Shown here piece by piece: positions 21,990-34,880 of a DNA stretch of 64,000 bases. The notes beneath the pieces are model-generated. The model saw only the letters and a program-made list of their open reading frames with translations. It was not told the DNA's origin and ran no database searches. Positions within the stretch are counted from its first letter, which is position 1; the number at the start of each line of letters is the position of its first letter. A program made the position numbers and the translations under genes. Origin of the DNA: Lagopus muta (Eukaryota > Chordata > Aves > Galliformes > Phasianidae); contig NC_064435.1 of assembly GCF_023343835.1 (NCBI RefSeq), positions 78,130,134 through 78,194,133 on the forward strand. Direction: 5' to 3'.

Positions 21990-22768
21990 GGTAATCTCAT
22001 TATGTATGAGCTTCAAAAGACCAAATGCCAGGCTCTGCACTTTGGTTGCCACAACTCCATGCATCGCTGTAGGCTTGGGGCAGAGAGGCTGGCAAGCCTC
22101 ACATGGAAGATCTCCAGCTATGGGAGAGTGTTAGTCAACAGCCGACTGAACGTGAGCCAGCAGTGAAGCCAGGTGTCCAAGAATGCCAGTATCCTGGCTT
22201 GTGTCAGAAATAGCGTTGCCTGCAGGAGGTGAGGTGATCGTCCCTCTGTACTCAGTTCTGGTGAGGCCACACATTAAGTTCTGCGTTCAGTTTTGGGCTG
22301 CTGATTACAAGACATTGAGGTCCTGGAGCACGTCCAGAGAAGGGTAATGAATCTGATGAGAGGTTTGGAGCACAGACCTCATGGGGAGTGGCTGAGGGAA
22401 GTGGGATTGTTCAGTGTGGAGAAGAGGAGGCTTGGGGTTGATCTTATTGCTCTCTACAACTGCCTGAGAGGAGGTTGTAGTGAGGTGGGGTCAGCCTCTT
22501 CTACTGGGTAACAGCCATCAGATGAGAGGTGATGGCCTTGATTTGCACAAAGGGAGGTTCAGGTTGGATATTAGGAAAAAGTTATTCCCAGAATGAGCAG
22601 TGAGACACTGCAATAGGCTGCCCAGAGAGATGGTGGAGTCACTGTCCTTGTAGGTGTTCAAGAACCATGGAAACGTGACAGAGAGTGATATGGGTGGTGG
22701 GCATGATGGAGGTCAGTGGTTGGACTAGATCTTAGTGGTCCTTTCCAACCTTGATGATTCTATGATCA
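21990..22768 (+). mobile_element. CR1 LINE 3' fragment, plus strand
   Basis: About 780 bp of CR1 3' sequence. It includes the 'GAGCACAGACCTCATGGGGA' region (reverse-transcriptase end and 3' UTR), the 'GATATTAGGAAAAAGTTATT' segment and the terminal TTGATGATTCTATGAT. The reading frame is degraded by stops. Confidence 0.92.
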
Positions 22769-24282
22769 TAAATTGTGCTGCTTATGCGCTTTCCAAAATA
22801 TCCCCATAATGGCATCAAACAACAGAAAAAAAGATCAGTGAACAAAATGGTTGGGAGTGGCCCCGTGGAGAAGAGACATTTTAAAAGCACGAAATGCTTT
22901 TTGGCGGATGACTTCCTACTGATGTGTTTATTTTTGGTGTTTCCTGTGATTCTTCAGGTTCCTGGGGAAACTCAGGTAAACACTTGACACAGTCAATAAG
23001 CTTTTAAATAGAGCTTTTAGACAGAAGTAGCAGCAGCTGCTCACTGAAACGTAATTTTAGGAGAAAGTTCCAAATACAAATGACTCGATTACATCCTCTT
23101 CTGCGTTTATGACCTTCCCTACCCTGTCGTGCTGTTCCCTCCACTTCCATTTCACCCTTCTGTGTTCTGGTATCTCACATATTTTATGCCTCATTTTATA
23201 AATTATAATTGGTAGATGTCTATTAGGTCATTTGAAAAAAAAACACCTTCCTTTTGATTCACTGGTAATAACAAAACATCGGAGATCTTGTTTGCAGTTT
23301 CACTAGTACATAAAATTTTTCTCACACTGAGTTGGTAAAATCTGCTTTATTAAGATGCATTTACTGAAATGTGGAGTCTGTAAGTATTTTCAGTAAAATT
23401 AGGGAAATGTACGAATAAAAACAATTTCATTACAAACATGAGAAGTACTTACTGGAAGAAAAAAGACAACTCAAAAAACACAGTGTAAACTTGGCAAATA
23501 GTGGCAAATAGCAAGAAAAAGCATTGTCAGTCAGGATGTTGAAATACTGTATAAAACTGAACAGTTGTGGGTTAGGATTCATTGTACTTAATTTCTTCCA
23601 TACTTTTTTTTCAAGAAGTAGTACTTGTCATGTTCTATGTCACATTACTAACAGCAAAGAAGAATTTATTTAAAAACAAAACAGGCAAAAACAGTAGCCT
23701 GCAAATCACAGCAGCTCTACTTGATGCACATTTTTTCTCCCCTAGTCATGCCTATAGTCCCAGAGGAGTAATCAATACAAGTAAATTAAAGGGCTTTAGC
23801 AAGTGGGCTAATTGTGGTAAATAATTTATTTACTACATTTAGCTTCTTTGCCTGTTGATAAAAAGAACGACCTGGATCTGGATTTTGCAGACTGATTTGC
23901 TCCATGCAATAGTTTGCATTTGTGTGTGTGTGTGTGTGAATGAAACAGATCGCTTGTTTTTGCTCTCTTTTGCATAGTGTATGATTTTCCTGATAGGATT
24001 TTTGTTTCTGCAAACTAAAATTTTGTGCTGAGTTCCTTAATTTGAGGTTTTTCACATCAAGGTGGTATTCTTTGTCCTGAACAGAAAAATTTTTTTTTGT
24101 CACACGAACATTGCTATCTTATGCTCAGTGTTTTAGTTCCTTTAGACAAATGCCCAGAGTTCTTTAGATAAAAAAAAGGAACTGATCCTTGTCTGGACCA
24201 TGTTTTCTAATGCAGCACTTGAGAATCACCTAAAAGAAGTTCATTTAACACAATTGGCAGGTACAACGTATATACTATATGT
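22769..24282. other. Non-array DNA with a short (TG)n tract
   Basis: A (TG)n run lies at 23920-23938. Otherwise no gene or repeat is recognised. Confidence 0.5.
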
Positions 24283-24392
24283 CATAGAATCATAGGATGG
24301 CTTGGGCTGGAAGGGACCTTAAAGCCCATCAGTTCCAACCCCTGCCATGGGCAGGGCTGCCACCCACCAGGTCAGGCTGCCAAGGGCCCCAG
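24283..24392 (-). mobile_element. Short CR1 LINE 3' end, minus strand
   Basis: Starts CATAGAATCATAGGATGG and continues GCTTGGGCTGGAAGGGACC, the reverse of a CR1 3' terminus; only about 110 bp remains. Confidence 0.9.
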
Positions 24393-26208
24393 TGGCTTTA
24401 GAAATTTACTTAAGTAAAGATATACAAACAGCTTGTTTGTCTCTGGTCTTAGAATAATTAATTCTACAGTGTAAATCTGTACAATGAAGATCTTTTATAT
24501 TCATGAATACATCCCTATAAGTGCATGTACCGTCTGTCATTATACTGTGTAGAATGGCTTGTCTTTTATTACAAAATAGTCTTCACCAAGGGAATCTTTA
24601 CCCAGATTTCTCCATCCCAGGGAACCTTGTGCTGAGTGAAAAAGAAAGGGAAGAAGGGGATGTTATAACATTATTTTCTGTGCTTGTTACCTCAGAATTT
24701 TTGTTCCCTGGATTCTGTCTGTAGTTTTGATTGATAAATGCAAACACAAAAACTAGTAAGTAGTCATGAAAAGAGAAACTATTAATATATCAGGTACCTT
24801 TGACACCACCTTAAACATGTTGAGTGTTCTCCCTGTGATCTGCAAGATTGGTGTTGTGGTTATGTTTCAAAGATACAGTTTTGACTATCAGAAGTGTGCA
24901 TTTCATAAGGGTAGAATAACATCAAATATGAATTATTTGTTGATAAAGGTCAAGATGTGTATATTACTTTCAAATATTGAGTTAGGGAAAGGGAAAAGCT
25001 ATGGCTTTTTTGTTGTTGTTTTTTAATATAAAAACAAAATATATATATATAAAGAAAATATTGTGTTGTTTGTATCTGCCACATCCTGAAAATTAATCTT
25101 CCAGTTGCAGAAAGTAAACCTGAGAGGAAATACTGTTGAAAATACAATTTCCTTTCTCCTCTCCTCTCCTCTCCTCTCCTCTCCTCTCCTCTCCTCTCCT
25201 CTCACAGAATGCAGATATGTTTGCACAGTCAAATAATGTTGATATTTTATAGCACAGAACAATATTCCTTGTTACAGTTTAGAAGCTTGAATTTTTTCAT
25301 AAGCTGAGGATTTCAGGATAGCAGGGATGCTGGAGACAGACTCCAGTCCTGGAAGGAAGGGACAGTGATAGACCTGCTGACCTGTACTCTGTAATCAACT
25401 AGCATGTAATCAAACTCGGTAATCAACTGTAATCAACTAGCATGAAGCAAAAGGAGCTGAATTAACAATTTTAAGATCTCTCTGTTCTGCAGATAGAGGA
25501 CAGATGGATTTGAGGAGAGCTACAGAAATGCTCAGTAATGTGTGGTGTCCAGAAGAAATAAGCCAGATATCACATTATGAGAGTCAGCATGACTGTTGTC
25601 ATCCATCCTCCCATTTTCCCAGACAAGTGCTTATTCTGATTGATCTCAGTCTCTTTGACTATCAGAAAGTCTGCGAAGGTTTGGGCTTAAGCTGTTTCTT
25701 CCAGGGATTACATCTTGTGCATCCAGTGCACCAAGTATGGACACAGCCATGAGAAGCAATGGAGCAGTCAGAAATGAAGAAGAAACTCACAGATCAGCAA
25801 AACAGAGGTTTAGTGGGACCAAAGCCAGCTCCAGAATATCTGCAGAAGGAAAACACTGTTGAAATTGAGATCAGCAACTCAGTGTGATGGAAAAGCCGTT
25901 TTCTCCACCTCAACTTGTTTCAGAAGGCCCTGCAAAACTCTGTGCCTGGGAGAAACACTTAGACTTCAATGGCTTTTATTTTTAATTTACTTTCTACAGT
26001 TCTGAAGGTTTTTCTAACAGTGGTCTAGGAAGATGCTAAGAGGAACCGTGGACACAGTATTGTCCAACTCATTTGAAGCCGCTTATTTTTGTAGGTATGG
26101 AGATTAAGCAGAAACAGACTGAAAGTCAGGAGAACGTTCCTTGAAGAATGGTAACAGAAAACCCAAAAGTATCTGAAACAACCCTTACCAAAGACAATCT
26201 AATTATAC
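24393..26208. other. Non-array DNA with simple repeats
   Basis: An imperfect (TA)n at about 25039-25051 and a CTCCT pentanucleotide tract at 25154-25203. A small duplicated phrase (TAATCAACTAGCATG) occurs twice near 25394-25443. No gene recognised. Confidence 0.6.
25154..25203. repeat. (CTCCT)n pentanucleotide repeat
   Basis: About ten consecutive CTCCT units on the + strand (GAGGA on the minus strand). Confidence 0.95.
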
Positions 26209-26212
26209 CTTC

Positions 26213-26505
26213 TTCTATGGTGTGGTAGAAGTGCTAAGTCATGGCTTGAACCAGTGATTGAGCACCTGGTGGGAATGCAGGGCCAACCCCAGAGGAGCTC
26301 AGGTGCATGCAATGAGAGGGTGGTGAGCACAGAACAGGCTGCCCAGGGCAGTGGGCAGGGCCTCAAGTGCTGGAGTTCAAGGAGCATCTGGGCAGTGCTC
26401 TCTCACACACACTTGGATTGTGGTGCTGCTGTATGGAGCTAGGAGCTAGACTTGATGATCCTTGTGGGTTCCTTCCACCTCACCATACTATATCTTTGTA
26501 CGAAA
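26213..26505 (+). mobile_element. Composite repeat: unnamed element plus CR1-like 3' end
   Basis: The first hundred or so bases match 62612-62705 (shared core AAGTGCTAAGT..ATTGAGCACCTGGT). The second part carries CR1-like phrases (GAACAGGCTGCCCAGGGCAG, then GACTTGATGATCCTTGTGGG and CCTTCCACCTC) ending near 26,500. Confidence 0.6.
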
Positions 26506-29500
26506 GCAGTTTTCATTCCTGTGAGACTTAAACGACACAGAGACGCAGGAGTTAGAAATAATCCCAGAAATTACTTGGTCTGCTTTCTACATTATCTCTT
26601 CAGTTGCTGTGTTAGCTCCTTCCTTCCAGATCTGTAAGTAGAATAATTTTTCTTTAGTCTTATATAGTCATATATCTTTGTGGCTGTGAACATATGATAA
26701 CTTCTTGTGGGTGGCTTAATGCTTCATGTACTTCTGCCACTACAGATGTGGAGGTACTTCAAAAGCCTGTGGTTCAGTTACCTTCTCTAAGAGCAGCGAC
26801 TGCTTCATCTTCACCCACAGAGTATGACATCTTCAGGATTCTTTCTGTTTCCCCAACTCAGAGAGCTAATTAAGCTTTCTTTTTGGATTTCAAAAGTGTA
26901 TCAAATGTGTCAATACTTCAATTCTAAAGTTGCTCACGTATAAAGGAGATAAAAAGCATGCTAAGAAAGGTGATGGACCTTGAAGAGGAGATAGAATTGA
27001 CTGTTCATGTATATAACCTTTATTGGTTATCTGGTTCTTTTTCCTGCAATTGTGATGCTTCCTCTTGCAACTCAGCCTTACCAGAGGACCCCAGTGAGAT
27101 ACAGAAATGACAGTTTCACTGCATATGATGTACAAGATCCTGAGCCTCTGTTCAACTAAGCAAACTCCAGTGCTGCCTAGGACATTTGGTCTAGATTCTG
27201 TATTGTCTGACCACAGAAATGGCTCTTAGTCACTTTGCTGTGTCGTGCTTTGTGATCAGAAGTAACTTACGGGGAGGAGAAGTGAGTACTTCAGCTTTCA
27301 CAGGAGTAAAAGTCTCAGGGAAGTGTCTTTCAAGATGTCATAGGTGTTACATGAAAGTGATGAGGGAGTGGTTGATGTTCATATCCTGAATGAAGCTGCT
27401 TATGGTGATCTGTGATCACAGAGATCTTTACTGCTTTTGAATAATGAAATACCAAGGAAAGGTGGAGGGCCCAAACACTTCATTATTCAGCCTGCAAATC
27501 TGAATGCTGTGTCTCAATCCATCCTGCTCAGTCTTGTACAATACAGAGAAAATTTGAGGCCTTCATGCTCACTGGGTAAGTTAGTGGCATTCTTTTTTGG
27601 ATGCATGTATGCGCTGGCTCAGACACTTTCCAGTTGCAATAGCTTGACTTTGGTAAGAGGTGGGTAAACAAAGCTTTTGCTAAGAAATTCTACTCTTGCT
27701 AGCTACTTTTTGAGATGCTTCTCCTTGGCAGATAATGGCTTTAGACATAGTTTTAGCATTCCAAGTTAAACAACTCTTGTTATCTTTATTCATTGCCGAA
27801 GGAAATTGTGATCTTAGTTCTTAAGACAATTGAATTATGCTTGAATAATAGCAGTAAATTGCATTCAAATTGGCATGTGAAGAGTTCTGTATCTTCAGAT
27901 TAGATGTAGAAACTGAATTGCTCTGTAATGTTCATTCATTTTTCGTTGTTTTGAAACCCATTTGAACTGAATCTCTCCTATGGAGGCAGACCGAGTAGAA
28001 CTGGCATTTCTCTATTCTGCAGTTATTGTCCCACTTCATTTCTTTCTGTAAGACCACTTTTTCAAGAAGAAAACGCCTTTAATGCTTGCAATTCTTATTC
28101 AGTTTCATGTGAGAAGAATTTAGAACTTTTCCATCTGATTTTTTTAACAGAAAAACTGAAAATGCTCTTGTAACCCATAAACCTCATCCTATGTGATTAT
28201 GCCTACGCAAGAGAAACAGAAGCACAGACCTACATTGCTTTTCTGAATGGACATATGATCTGGTGATAGGCTATGGCAATCAAACATCAGAACTGAGATT
28301 TTTCAGAAAGAAATGCTGAAGAGGTTGCCACTGTGAAGATGTGCTTTTGCTAGATAGAGATTCCTGCAGGAGAGAGGGGAGTGCTGCAGAGAGAATTAAA
28401 TAATGGGCTATTGCCATTTTTCTCTTCTTTTTTTTCTTATAAAAGCTAGTAGCATATGTGAATTTTCAAGCTACTTGGCATTAGATAAAGCAGTGCATTT
28501 CTATCTCTCTATGGCATGTATTATCATGGCCCTTTCCCTAGACCTAATGGCCTTATGGATTCTGTCTTTTCTAAATGGTACTTCAAAATGTGGCACGCTT
28601 TCTGAGGCTTGGGGCAGGACAAATAATTACTGGAGGGATCTGAAACCAGAATTTGCTACCATGTGGATGGAAGTTAGTGTGACTAGCTTCAGAAGAGAAG
28701 AAATTAAACATACAGGAGCTGCAGGCTGTTTCCCAGGGAAAATGCAGTTCCTAAGCACTATGTTTGAGTGTTAAGCCTCAGATCCTTACCTGGATCCTTG
28801 CAAGGGGTCCCAGTCAAGTATTGCTGGACATTTCTAATTGGGGCCTTCTTGCTTCTTGAGACTGCAGTTTGTGAGGATTGAGTTCTCGTAATTAAGGACA
28901 GAAAAATGAAGACTAAGGAGGATGAAAGCAAGACCTTCTAAAGAGGGCTTGGTGTCCCTTTACCTGCAGATGGTTTTTCAGTAGAATTCATGTTTCTGCT
29001 CAGATCTGCCATTCTCTTACCTTATGCCTTAATGGCAGTGAAAATCAGCAATAGCTGTCCTTGGTAAACAGGGCTTTCTTCGTTACTTCCTGTTCAAGAG
29101 TTTTTCTTCAAGGTAGATGTGACGTGATGGATATGCATAAGAAAACTCTAGTAAACATTAGTGTGGTTTAAAAACTATGCTCTCGGGGATGCTCTTGAAG
29201 ATAACATCATAAATATGTATGGAGTCCGAGTATTTCTGTGTGTGCTCTTTCCTTAGGGTAAATACTTTCCCCAAGAGTTTCCCTCTTCAGTTACATCTTA
29301 TTAACTCAAGCTAGTATTCCTTTTTTCCAAAGTCAGGAAAAATGATCAAGTGCATAAAACTGTGTTTTTGAACAAAACCATAATATTGGTTGCATAGATC
29401 TGTGACGCAGACAGTTTCACTTCATTGCATCTTTATTCTCATCAACACAGTAATGCTGTCTGCTTTGTAGTGACTTATTGCAGCTGAAATTCCACCCGTG

Positions 29501-30175
29501 ATACTCCTTTGTTCAAAAGCTTCTCTTCAGATGATCATATCTTTACTCCTATACCTAAGAACCTCTTTTCATTTCCCTAACCTTTCCCCTTTTTCTAAGT
29601 AATTTGTAGGAAACTCTATTCTAAGTTTCTCTTCCATTTCAAATTCTTACAGTGTAGCATATGATTCATTAGAGGAAAAAAAAAATAAAAATTCCATGCA
29701 TCAAGCTGCAGATCAGCCTGTGGTTCTCTTCCCCAAGTGTATTTTCTAAAATGTAGTCTAAAATAGAAGGTTAGTGGAAGCTAGGATGATATACGGAACA
29801 CACAAATCAGGATAGAAGGTCATGGGTACTCACTCCAATATGTGGGATTAAAAGCAGCAAGTGATAGATAAAAGAAGCAAATAAAATGGCTTATATGAAA
29901 GTGAAGAGAAATGGAGCAGTGATTCTGACTCTTATTCTTACTGTCACAGCATGGTCGTTGTTTTATTTCCTGCATAACACTTGAACACCTATGTCAGCAA
30001 TGCAGAAAGCATGTGTTTCACTTAGGAATGCAGTGCATACTGCCTTAAGGGTGGCCTAGGATTAAGCTCTTTAAAACAATTACTGGGTATGAAATGGTTG
30101 TTTGCTCTCACTTAGATACAAGTGCTCAATTAATAGAGTTCTGTGAACATTCAGCTTGGAGAACAAGACAGGACT
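26506..30175. other. Non-array DNA, no gene recognised
   Basis: The longest frame (28403-28774, 123 codons) has no recognisable domain and no supporting context. No transposon identified by eye. Confidence 0.5.
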
Positions 30176-30462
30176 TGTGGGAATACAAGAAAAACTGTTC
30201 AGAGCAGAAGCTGTGGAGCAAGATGAACAGCATGAGAACCAAGGACACCTCTAGAAGAAGAAAGAACATCTCACGGCTCTGACTGGATAAGTGCCTGTGT
30301 GAATATTTGAAGAGTGTTTTGTAGAAATCTCTGTTGACATGTAAAGGTGGATGGGAAGCTAGAAAAAGAGAACTTGTGAAGGTATATAGATGATATGAGA
30401 ACTTGTGCTAAGTGATTTAGATCATTCACATCTGAATGATAGTCCCTGCATCAGATGCTGCA
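30176..30462. mobile_element. Solo-LTR-like repeat, same family as 11931-12208
   Basis: Begins TGTGGGAATACAAG and ends GATGCTGCA, with near-identical interior to the copy in the flank (GTTCAGAGCAGAAGCTGTGG shared). More diverged than the duplicated pair, so it is an independent insertion. A CR1 fragment abuts its right end. Confidence 0.5.
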
Positions 30463-30862
30463 CACCTCTAGTACAAGGGACAGGCTGAGAGAGCTAGGGC
30501 TGTTAAGCCTGGAGAAGAGAAAGCTCTGAGGTGACCTGATAGCAGCCTTTCAGTATCTAAAGTGGGACAATGAGAAATAAGGGAACAGACTCTTTAGCAG
30601 GGTCTGCTGTGATAGGAGAAGGGGAAATGGTTTCAAACTAACAGGGGGGAGACGTAGATGGGATACAAGAAAAAGGTGTTTTAAAATAAGGGTGGTGAGG
30701 CAGTGGAACAGGTTATCCAGAGAGGGGGAGGATGCGCCCCATTCCTGGGGACTTTCAAGGTCAGGCTGGACTGGGATCTGAGCAACCTAATCTAGCTGTA
30801 GGTATCCCTGCTCATTGCAGGGGAGCTTTAAAAGTCCCTTCCAACTCAATGATTCCCCTGGC
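30463..30862 (+). mobile_element. CR1 LINE 3' fragment, plus strand, diverged
   Basis: CR1-type phrases: AAGCCTGGAGAAGAGAAAGC, GAGGTGACCTGATAGCAGCC and CCCTTCCAACTCAATGATTC at the end. It is more diverged than the CR1 at 22 kb and so probably an older subfamily. Confidence 0.8.
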
Positions 30863-32649
30863 AATGTATGCATTTGTCTTCCCAGTAGCAGTTCTTATGG
30901 TGTAATTAGCGTAGATAATCATCCTCCAGAATAAGAGCTATGTTCTATTGGTTCTATGTCTCTACTTTTCCGGAGTTCAGGTCTCTAGAGAAGAGCAAGA
31001 AACAAATAGTAAGAATGATAGGGTGACACAGGAAGGAGAAATCATTGCTGTTCCTCAGTATCAAACTGTAGATGAAAAGGGGTGAGTGCAGTCTGTTCCT
31101 GTGCCTTTTCTGTAAAACTCTTCTACCTGAGCTCAAGTAGGTGTTTTTCTTTTAAATGTAAAGAACTGTTCTGAACTATCAAAGTGAACTTTTCATGCAT
31201 ACTGTTCTTGAATACGTTCCTCTGGATACGCACTTTGGAGTGCTTGCCCCAAACTAGGAATGGCAATTAATCTGAATACTAAAAGCATGCATAAACATCA
31301 CCTGCACTTTATCTCAGTGCCTAAGCCAAGCCCAGCTGCGCTGACCTGGGTCTGTTAGTTCTGGCTGTTTACGTGCATTCTCCTATTCATCTAGCTGGCT
31401 GTCACTTTGTATCTTGGAAGTAGACAAAAAAGAATTACATTTTAGTATCTTTCCCAAGATGTGCCAGCCAGCGCGTAGTGTTCCAGTCGACAAAAGGCTT
31501 GTGAATGTCATGCTACTCCAGTGGATTCTGCTACTTTTTATCAAAGTAAGATGGCAGAGTACTGTGATTTTGCTGGCCCCACATTTTACTTTGGTTTGTA
31601 GTCGCCCTTGAGCAGTGAGGGTCAGCATATTTGCTGTAACCATTTTTTTTTTTTTTTTTTTAAATTAAAAAAAAGTATTCAATTATGTGGACTTCACATA
31701 GTATAATTGTCCATAGCATGGACAATTGATGATTCTGTGATTTTTGTATCCTCTTGGGAGAATCAATATTGTCAGTGAAAGCCTGCTCAGTGTTGCAGTT
31801 TGCAGGCAAGATGACAGGAGGGTGATGCTCATTGAGCATAAAGGATGCTGATGTATTCACACAATATTGTTTTGAAAATAATGTAAGAATTGCCATGTGC
31901 TAAGCTTTAGAAGTGGGCAACATCCTTTATCTTAAGGTGGACAACATTGTTTAACAGAACTTGTTTACAGTTTTGTAGGCGTCAAATCCGGAGATTTGCA
32001 AGTTTGGTTAGCTGCCACTGACCCCAAGATGCTTGCAGCCTTCACTACAGCTTGGCCCTTATTCAGAAAGGTCAAGCCATCAAGCAACCTTTCATTTGGT
32101 GCTAGAGAGAGGCCTGTACATAAACACAGTGTGCAGTGCAGCTCCCAGACAGTTTGTGCTGCAGCTCATGCTAATTGCTGAGCAGGTGTCCCTGTCAGGG
32201 AAAAAGCTGTGACCCAAAAGGAAGACTAAGTGAAATGTGGCTCTGTTATTAATTGATGTGGGGCCCTTGTGACACAGAACTGAGAAAGGGCTGAGTACTG
32301 AATGCCTTCTTCACTCAGCTTTTTACTTTGCAAGGCTGACCTCTGGAAATGATCTTGAAGGCAGTAAACAGGGAAGAGAAAAAGTGAACCTCTTCCCTAT
32401 TTCTTTATACACAGTGATGTTGCTCTAGTCAAATGCTGTCTGTTGCAAGCCTTCCTTTACAACTTATTTCACAAACACAAAGTAATGTTTGGCTGTTATG
32501 TATACACACTCTTGTCTCAAGCAATGCAGAATTTTGTCTGTGAATGTTTTCAGTTGGATATGAAATTAAGTAGATGAGGAAAAACACACCCTGTTCACAC
32601 TGATCAAATGGATTTAATGGCACCAGTAATAGTCTGTCTGAGTAGTGCA
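30863..32649. other. Non-array DNA, nothing recognised
   Basis: A poly(T) run lies at about 31644-31662. Frames on both strands around 31383-31643 overlap and look like chance. Confidence 0.5.
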
Positions 32650-33064
32650 TATACTACGTGTTGTTGCCATGTGACAGATGGCAGCAGAAAAGCACTCTGA
32701 CAAAATGGCACCTGACATCCAGGAAGTCTGTATGAAGCCAAGGTGTGTCGCTGAATTCCTCTGTGTGGAGAAAATGGCACCCACTCGGTGTTTGCTGAAT
32801 GCTTGTGGGTGTGAGCACAGAGGGGCAGTGTGCAGTGTACTTCAGCAGTGATGTCTGTGACTGTGGGTCACCTGTGCTGGCACAGATTTTGGAGAGCACA
32901 GCATGCAGTCTCATGCTTATTGCAGGCAAAAGTGCATAGCTAATGGTGATGGCTATATTGGAGAACAGTTGCTTTGCAGCTGAGGATTTGCTCTATCAGA
33001 GTGACTGTGCTCATTTTACCTGTTTCCACGAAAATAAATAGGAGGCATTGCTTTTGGAGCAAAT
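32650..33064 (-). mobile_element. Galluhop-like mariner element, one end intact
   Basis: The right terminus AATAGGAGGCATTGCTTTTG matches the mariner inverted repeat, and the interior has the GACAGATGGCAGCAGAAA region. The left terminus is missing. Confidence 0.75.
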
Positions 33065-33819
33065 ATAGGTGGCCCAGGACTATTTGTCTTCACTCAGTGC
33101 AGCCAAAGCAAACCAGCAGGCTGGACACTGGTGCTGTACACCATCTGTACCACAGCCAGTTCCCTCAGGTCCTGGGTGCCTTTCTCCTTCAGGGTACTCC
33201 ATTTGCCTGGCTTACATGCCAGGAAAAGATTCCCTGGAGGGAACCTCTTACTCAGGGCTGAGTCATTGCTGCTGCTGCTGCTACATTCTGTTTTGGCTTA
33301 GGTGGGAGCAGCAGTTATTCTGTATCCACCGTTTTGTCTCTTCCATAGTCCTAGTTTGTGCCATTGCTGCAATGAGCAAGAACGTAGCTGAGCACAGAAG
33401 GAAAGGAATTGGGCAAACACTGCAGCACAAAGCCATGAGGTGAGCATTTCCAACCACGGTGTGTGAGTGAGTTATAAAATACAAGCAGCTCTACAAAACA
33501 GGAGCATCCTGAGTTGACAAATAAATGATACTCTTCATACACTAGCTGCCAGCTTGTTTCACCCTTTTCCCTTAGTAATGGCATTTCTTTTCCCTTAGCA
33601 ATGGCATTTTGGAGGGATTTTTGCAGTAGGGGCAGAGACAGGAGGTGTCACTGGGAAGAATTCCTGAAAAGATATGAATACATTTTTAAATTATGTTTGT
33701 GGGCATCTATAACTCAGGAAGGAATACCTCATCTGTGTATCACTGTTCAAAGAAACCCTGAAATGAAAGCACGGAGTTCCCCACAGCCAGCTCTGCCAGG
33801 CTCTGGGGCTGTGAGCTGA
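33065..33819. other. Non-array DNA upstream of the CpG island
   Basis: A short (GCT)n run lies near 33268. No gene recognised. Confidence 0.5.
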
Positions 33820-34024
33820 GATCACCTGAGCCGCGGCTCTGCCCTGAGGGGATGGATGGCAGCATCTGTGAGCGGGGCCGTGACCGACAGGTGACCCCGG
33901 CCGTGACCTCCAGATGACCCCGGCCCGGCCTGCGTGAGGAAGAAAGGGCGGGAACATCGAGGGGGTTGGAGAGAGAACGGCGGGAAGAAAAGCGCGGGAA
34001 GCGACAGCGGCGCCCAGCGCTCCT

Positions 34025-34081
34025 ATTGGCTGGCGGGCTGAAGGGACAGCTATAAAAGGTGCGCGCGCGGGAAAGTGAGTG
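34025..34081 (+). promoter_or_regulatory. Core promoter with inverted CCAAT and TATA box
   Basis: ATTGG (inverted CCAAT) at 34025-34029 is followed 21 bp later by TATAAAAG at 34051-34058, inside a CpG island. The predicted start site is about 34081. The direction is toward array 2, which begins 1.3 kb downstream. Possible first-exon donors are GAG|GTGCGG (34180/34181) and the better GAG|GTGGGT (34282/34283). The joining of this promoter to the array is inferred. Confidence 0.65.
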
Positions 34082-34380
34082 AGACGTTCTCCACAGCGTT
34101 GTGAAGAGCACTGAGGTGCTGTGAAGGAAAGACGCCGGCGGTAGCAGCGACAGCGGCAGCAAGCGGTCTCCAGAGCCGAGGTGCGGCGGGGCCGGGGCGC
34201 GGCGGATCCGAGGCAAGGCGGATCCGAGGCACGGCGTAGCGGGGCCGGCGCGGGGGTGCGGCGAGGCTGGGACCGGGTCGAGGTGGGTTGGGCGGGGCGG
34301 GGCACGGGACTCTGCTGCTGCCGCTGCGCGCGGGCCCCGGCGGATGGCAGCCGAAGTCGCAGGCCCCGATGGCGGGCGGG

Positions 34381-34748
34381 CCGAACCGGGGCTGGAGCTG
34401 CTAGTTGCGCTCCGGTGGCGGGAGGAAGGAGCCGGGGCTGGAGTCGCCTACTGGGCTCCGATGGCGGGCGGGCCGAACCGGGGCTGGAGCTGCTAGTTGC
34501 GCTCCGGTGGCGGGAGGAAGGAGCCGGGGCTGGAGTCGCCTACTGGGCTCCGATGGCGACCGGGCCGAACCGGGGCTGGAGCTGCTAGTTGCGCTCCGGT
34601 GGCGGGAGGAAGGAGCCGGGGCTGGAGTCGCCTACTGGGCTCCGATGGCGACCGGGCCGAACCGGGGCTGGAGCTGCTAGTTGCGCTCCGTTGGCGGGAG
34701 GAAGGAGCCGGGGCTGGAGTCGCCTACTGGGCTCCGATGGCGGGCGGG
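34381..34748 (+). repeat. 92-bp tandem repeat, four copies
   Basis: CCGAACCGGGGCTGGAGCTG starts at 34381, 34473, 34565 and 34657, an exact 92-bp period. The copies differ by a few bases (GGCGGGCGG or GGCGACCGG at the junction, GGTGGCG or GTTGGCG inside). A partial copy precedes 34381. As 92 is not divisible by 3, the frame shifts at each copy, which argues against coding. It lies 300 bp downstream of the TATA promoter in the presumed first intron or exon. Confidence 0.95.
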
Positions 34749-34880
34749 CGGTGCCGGGATCTCCGAGCGGGCTCCGAGAGCAGCGAGCTCTGAGCACGCT
34801 ACCAGAGGAGGCGAGGAGGCGCGACAAGCGGGGCGAGCTGCCACGTGCAAGAAGACGCTCCGAGGCAACAGCGAGCAGCA

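Larger units (their letters stand above)
33820..34880. promoter_or_regulatory. CpG island
   Basis: About 1 kb with an abrupt rise in GC and CpG compared with the AT-rich DNA on either side. It contains the CCAAT/TATA promoter at 34025-34058 and the 92-bp repeats. It also has two GGATCC sites near 34204 and 34220. CpG density was judged by eye. Confidence 0.8.

Noticed and set aside
28403..28774. 123-codon plus-strand frame
   Set aside because: No recognisable family, no splice or promoter context, and of a length expected by chance in a 64-kb window.
33691..34305. 204-codon minus-strand frame in the CpG island
   Set aside because: It runs antisense across the TATA promoter, has the Arg/Pro/Ala bias of CpG-island sequence, and shows no domain.
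34381..34793. Overlapping 90-100 codon plus-strand frames in the 92-bp repeats
   Set aside because: The period is not a multiple of three, so each copy is read in a different frame; the frames are by-products of the repeat.
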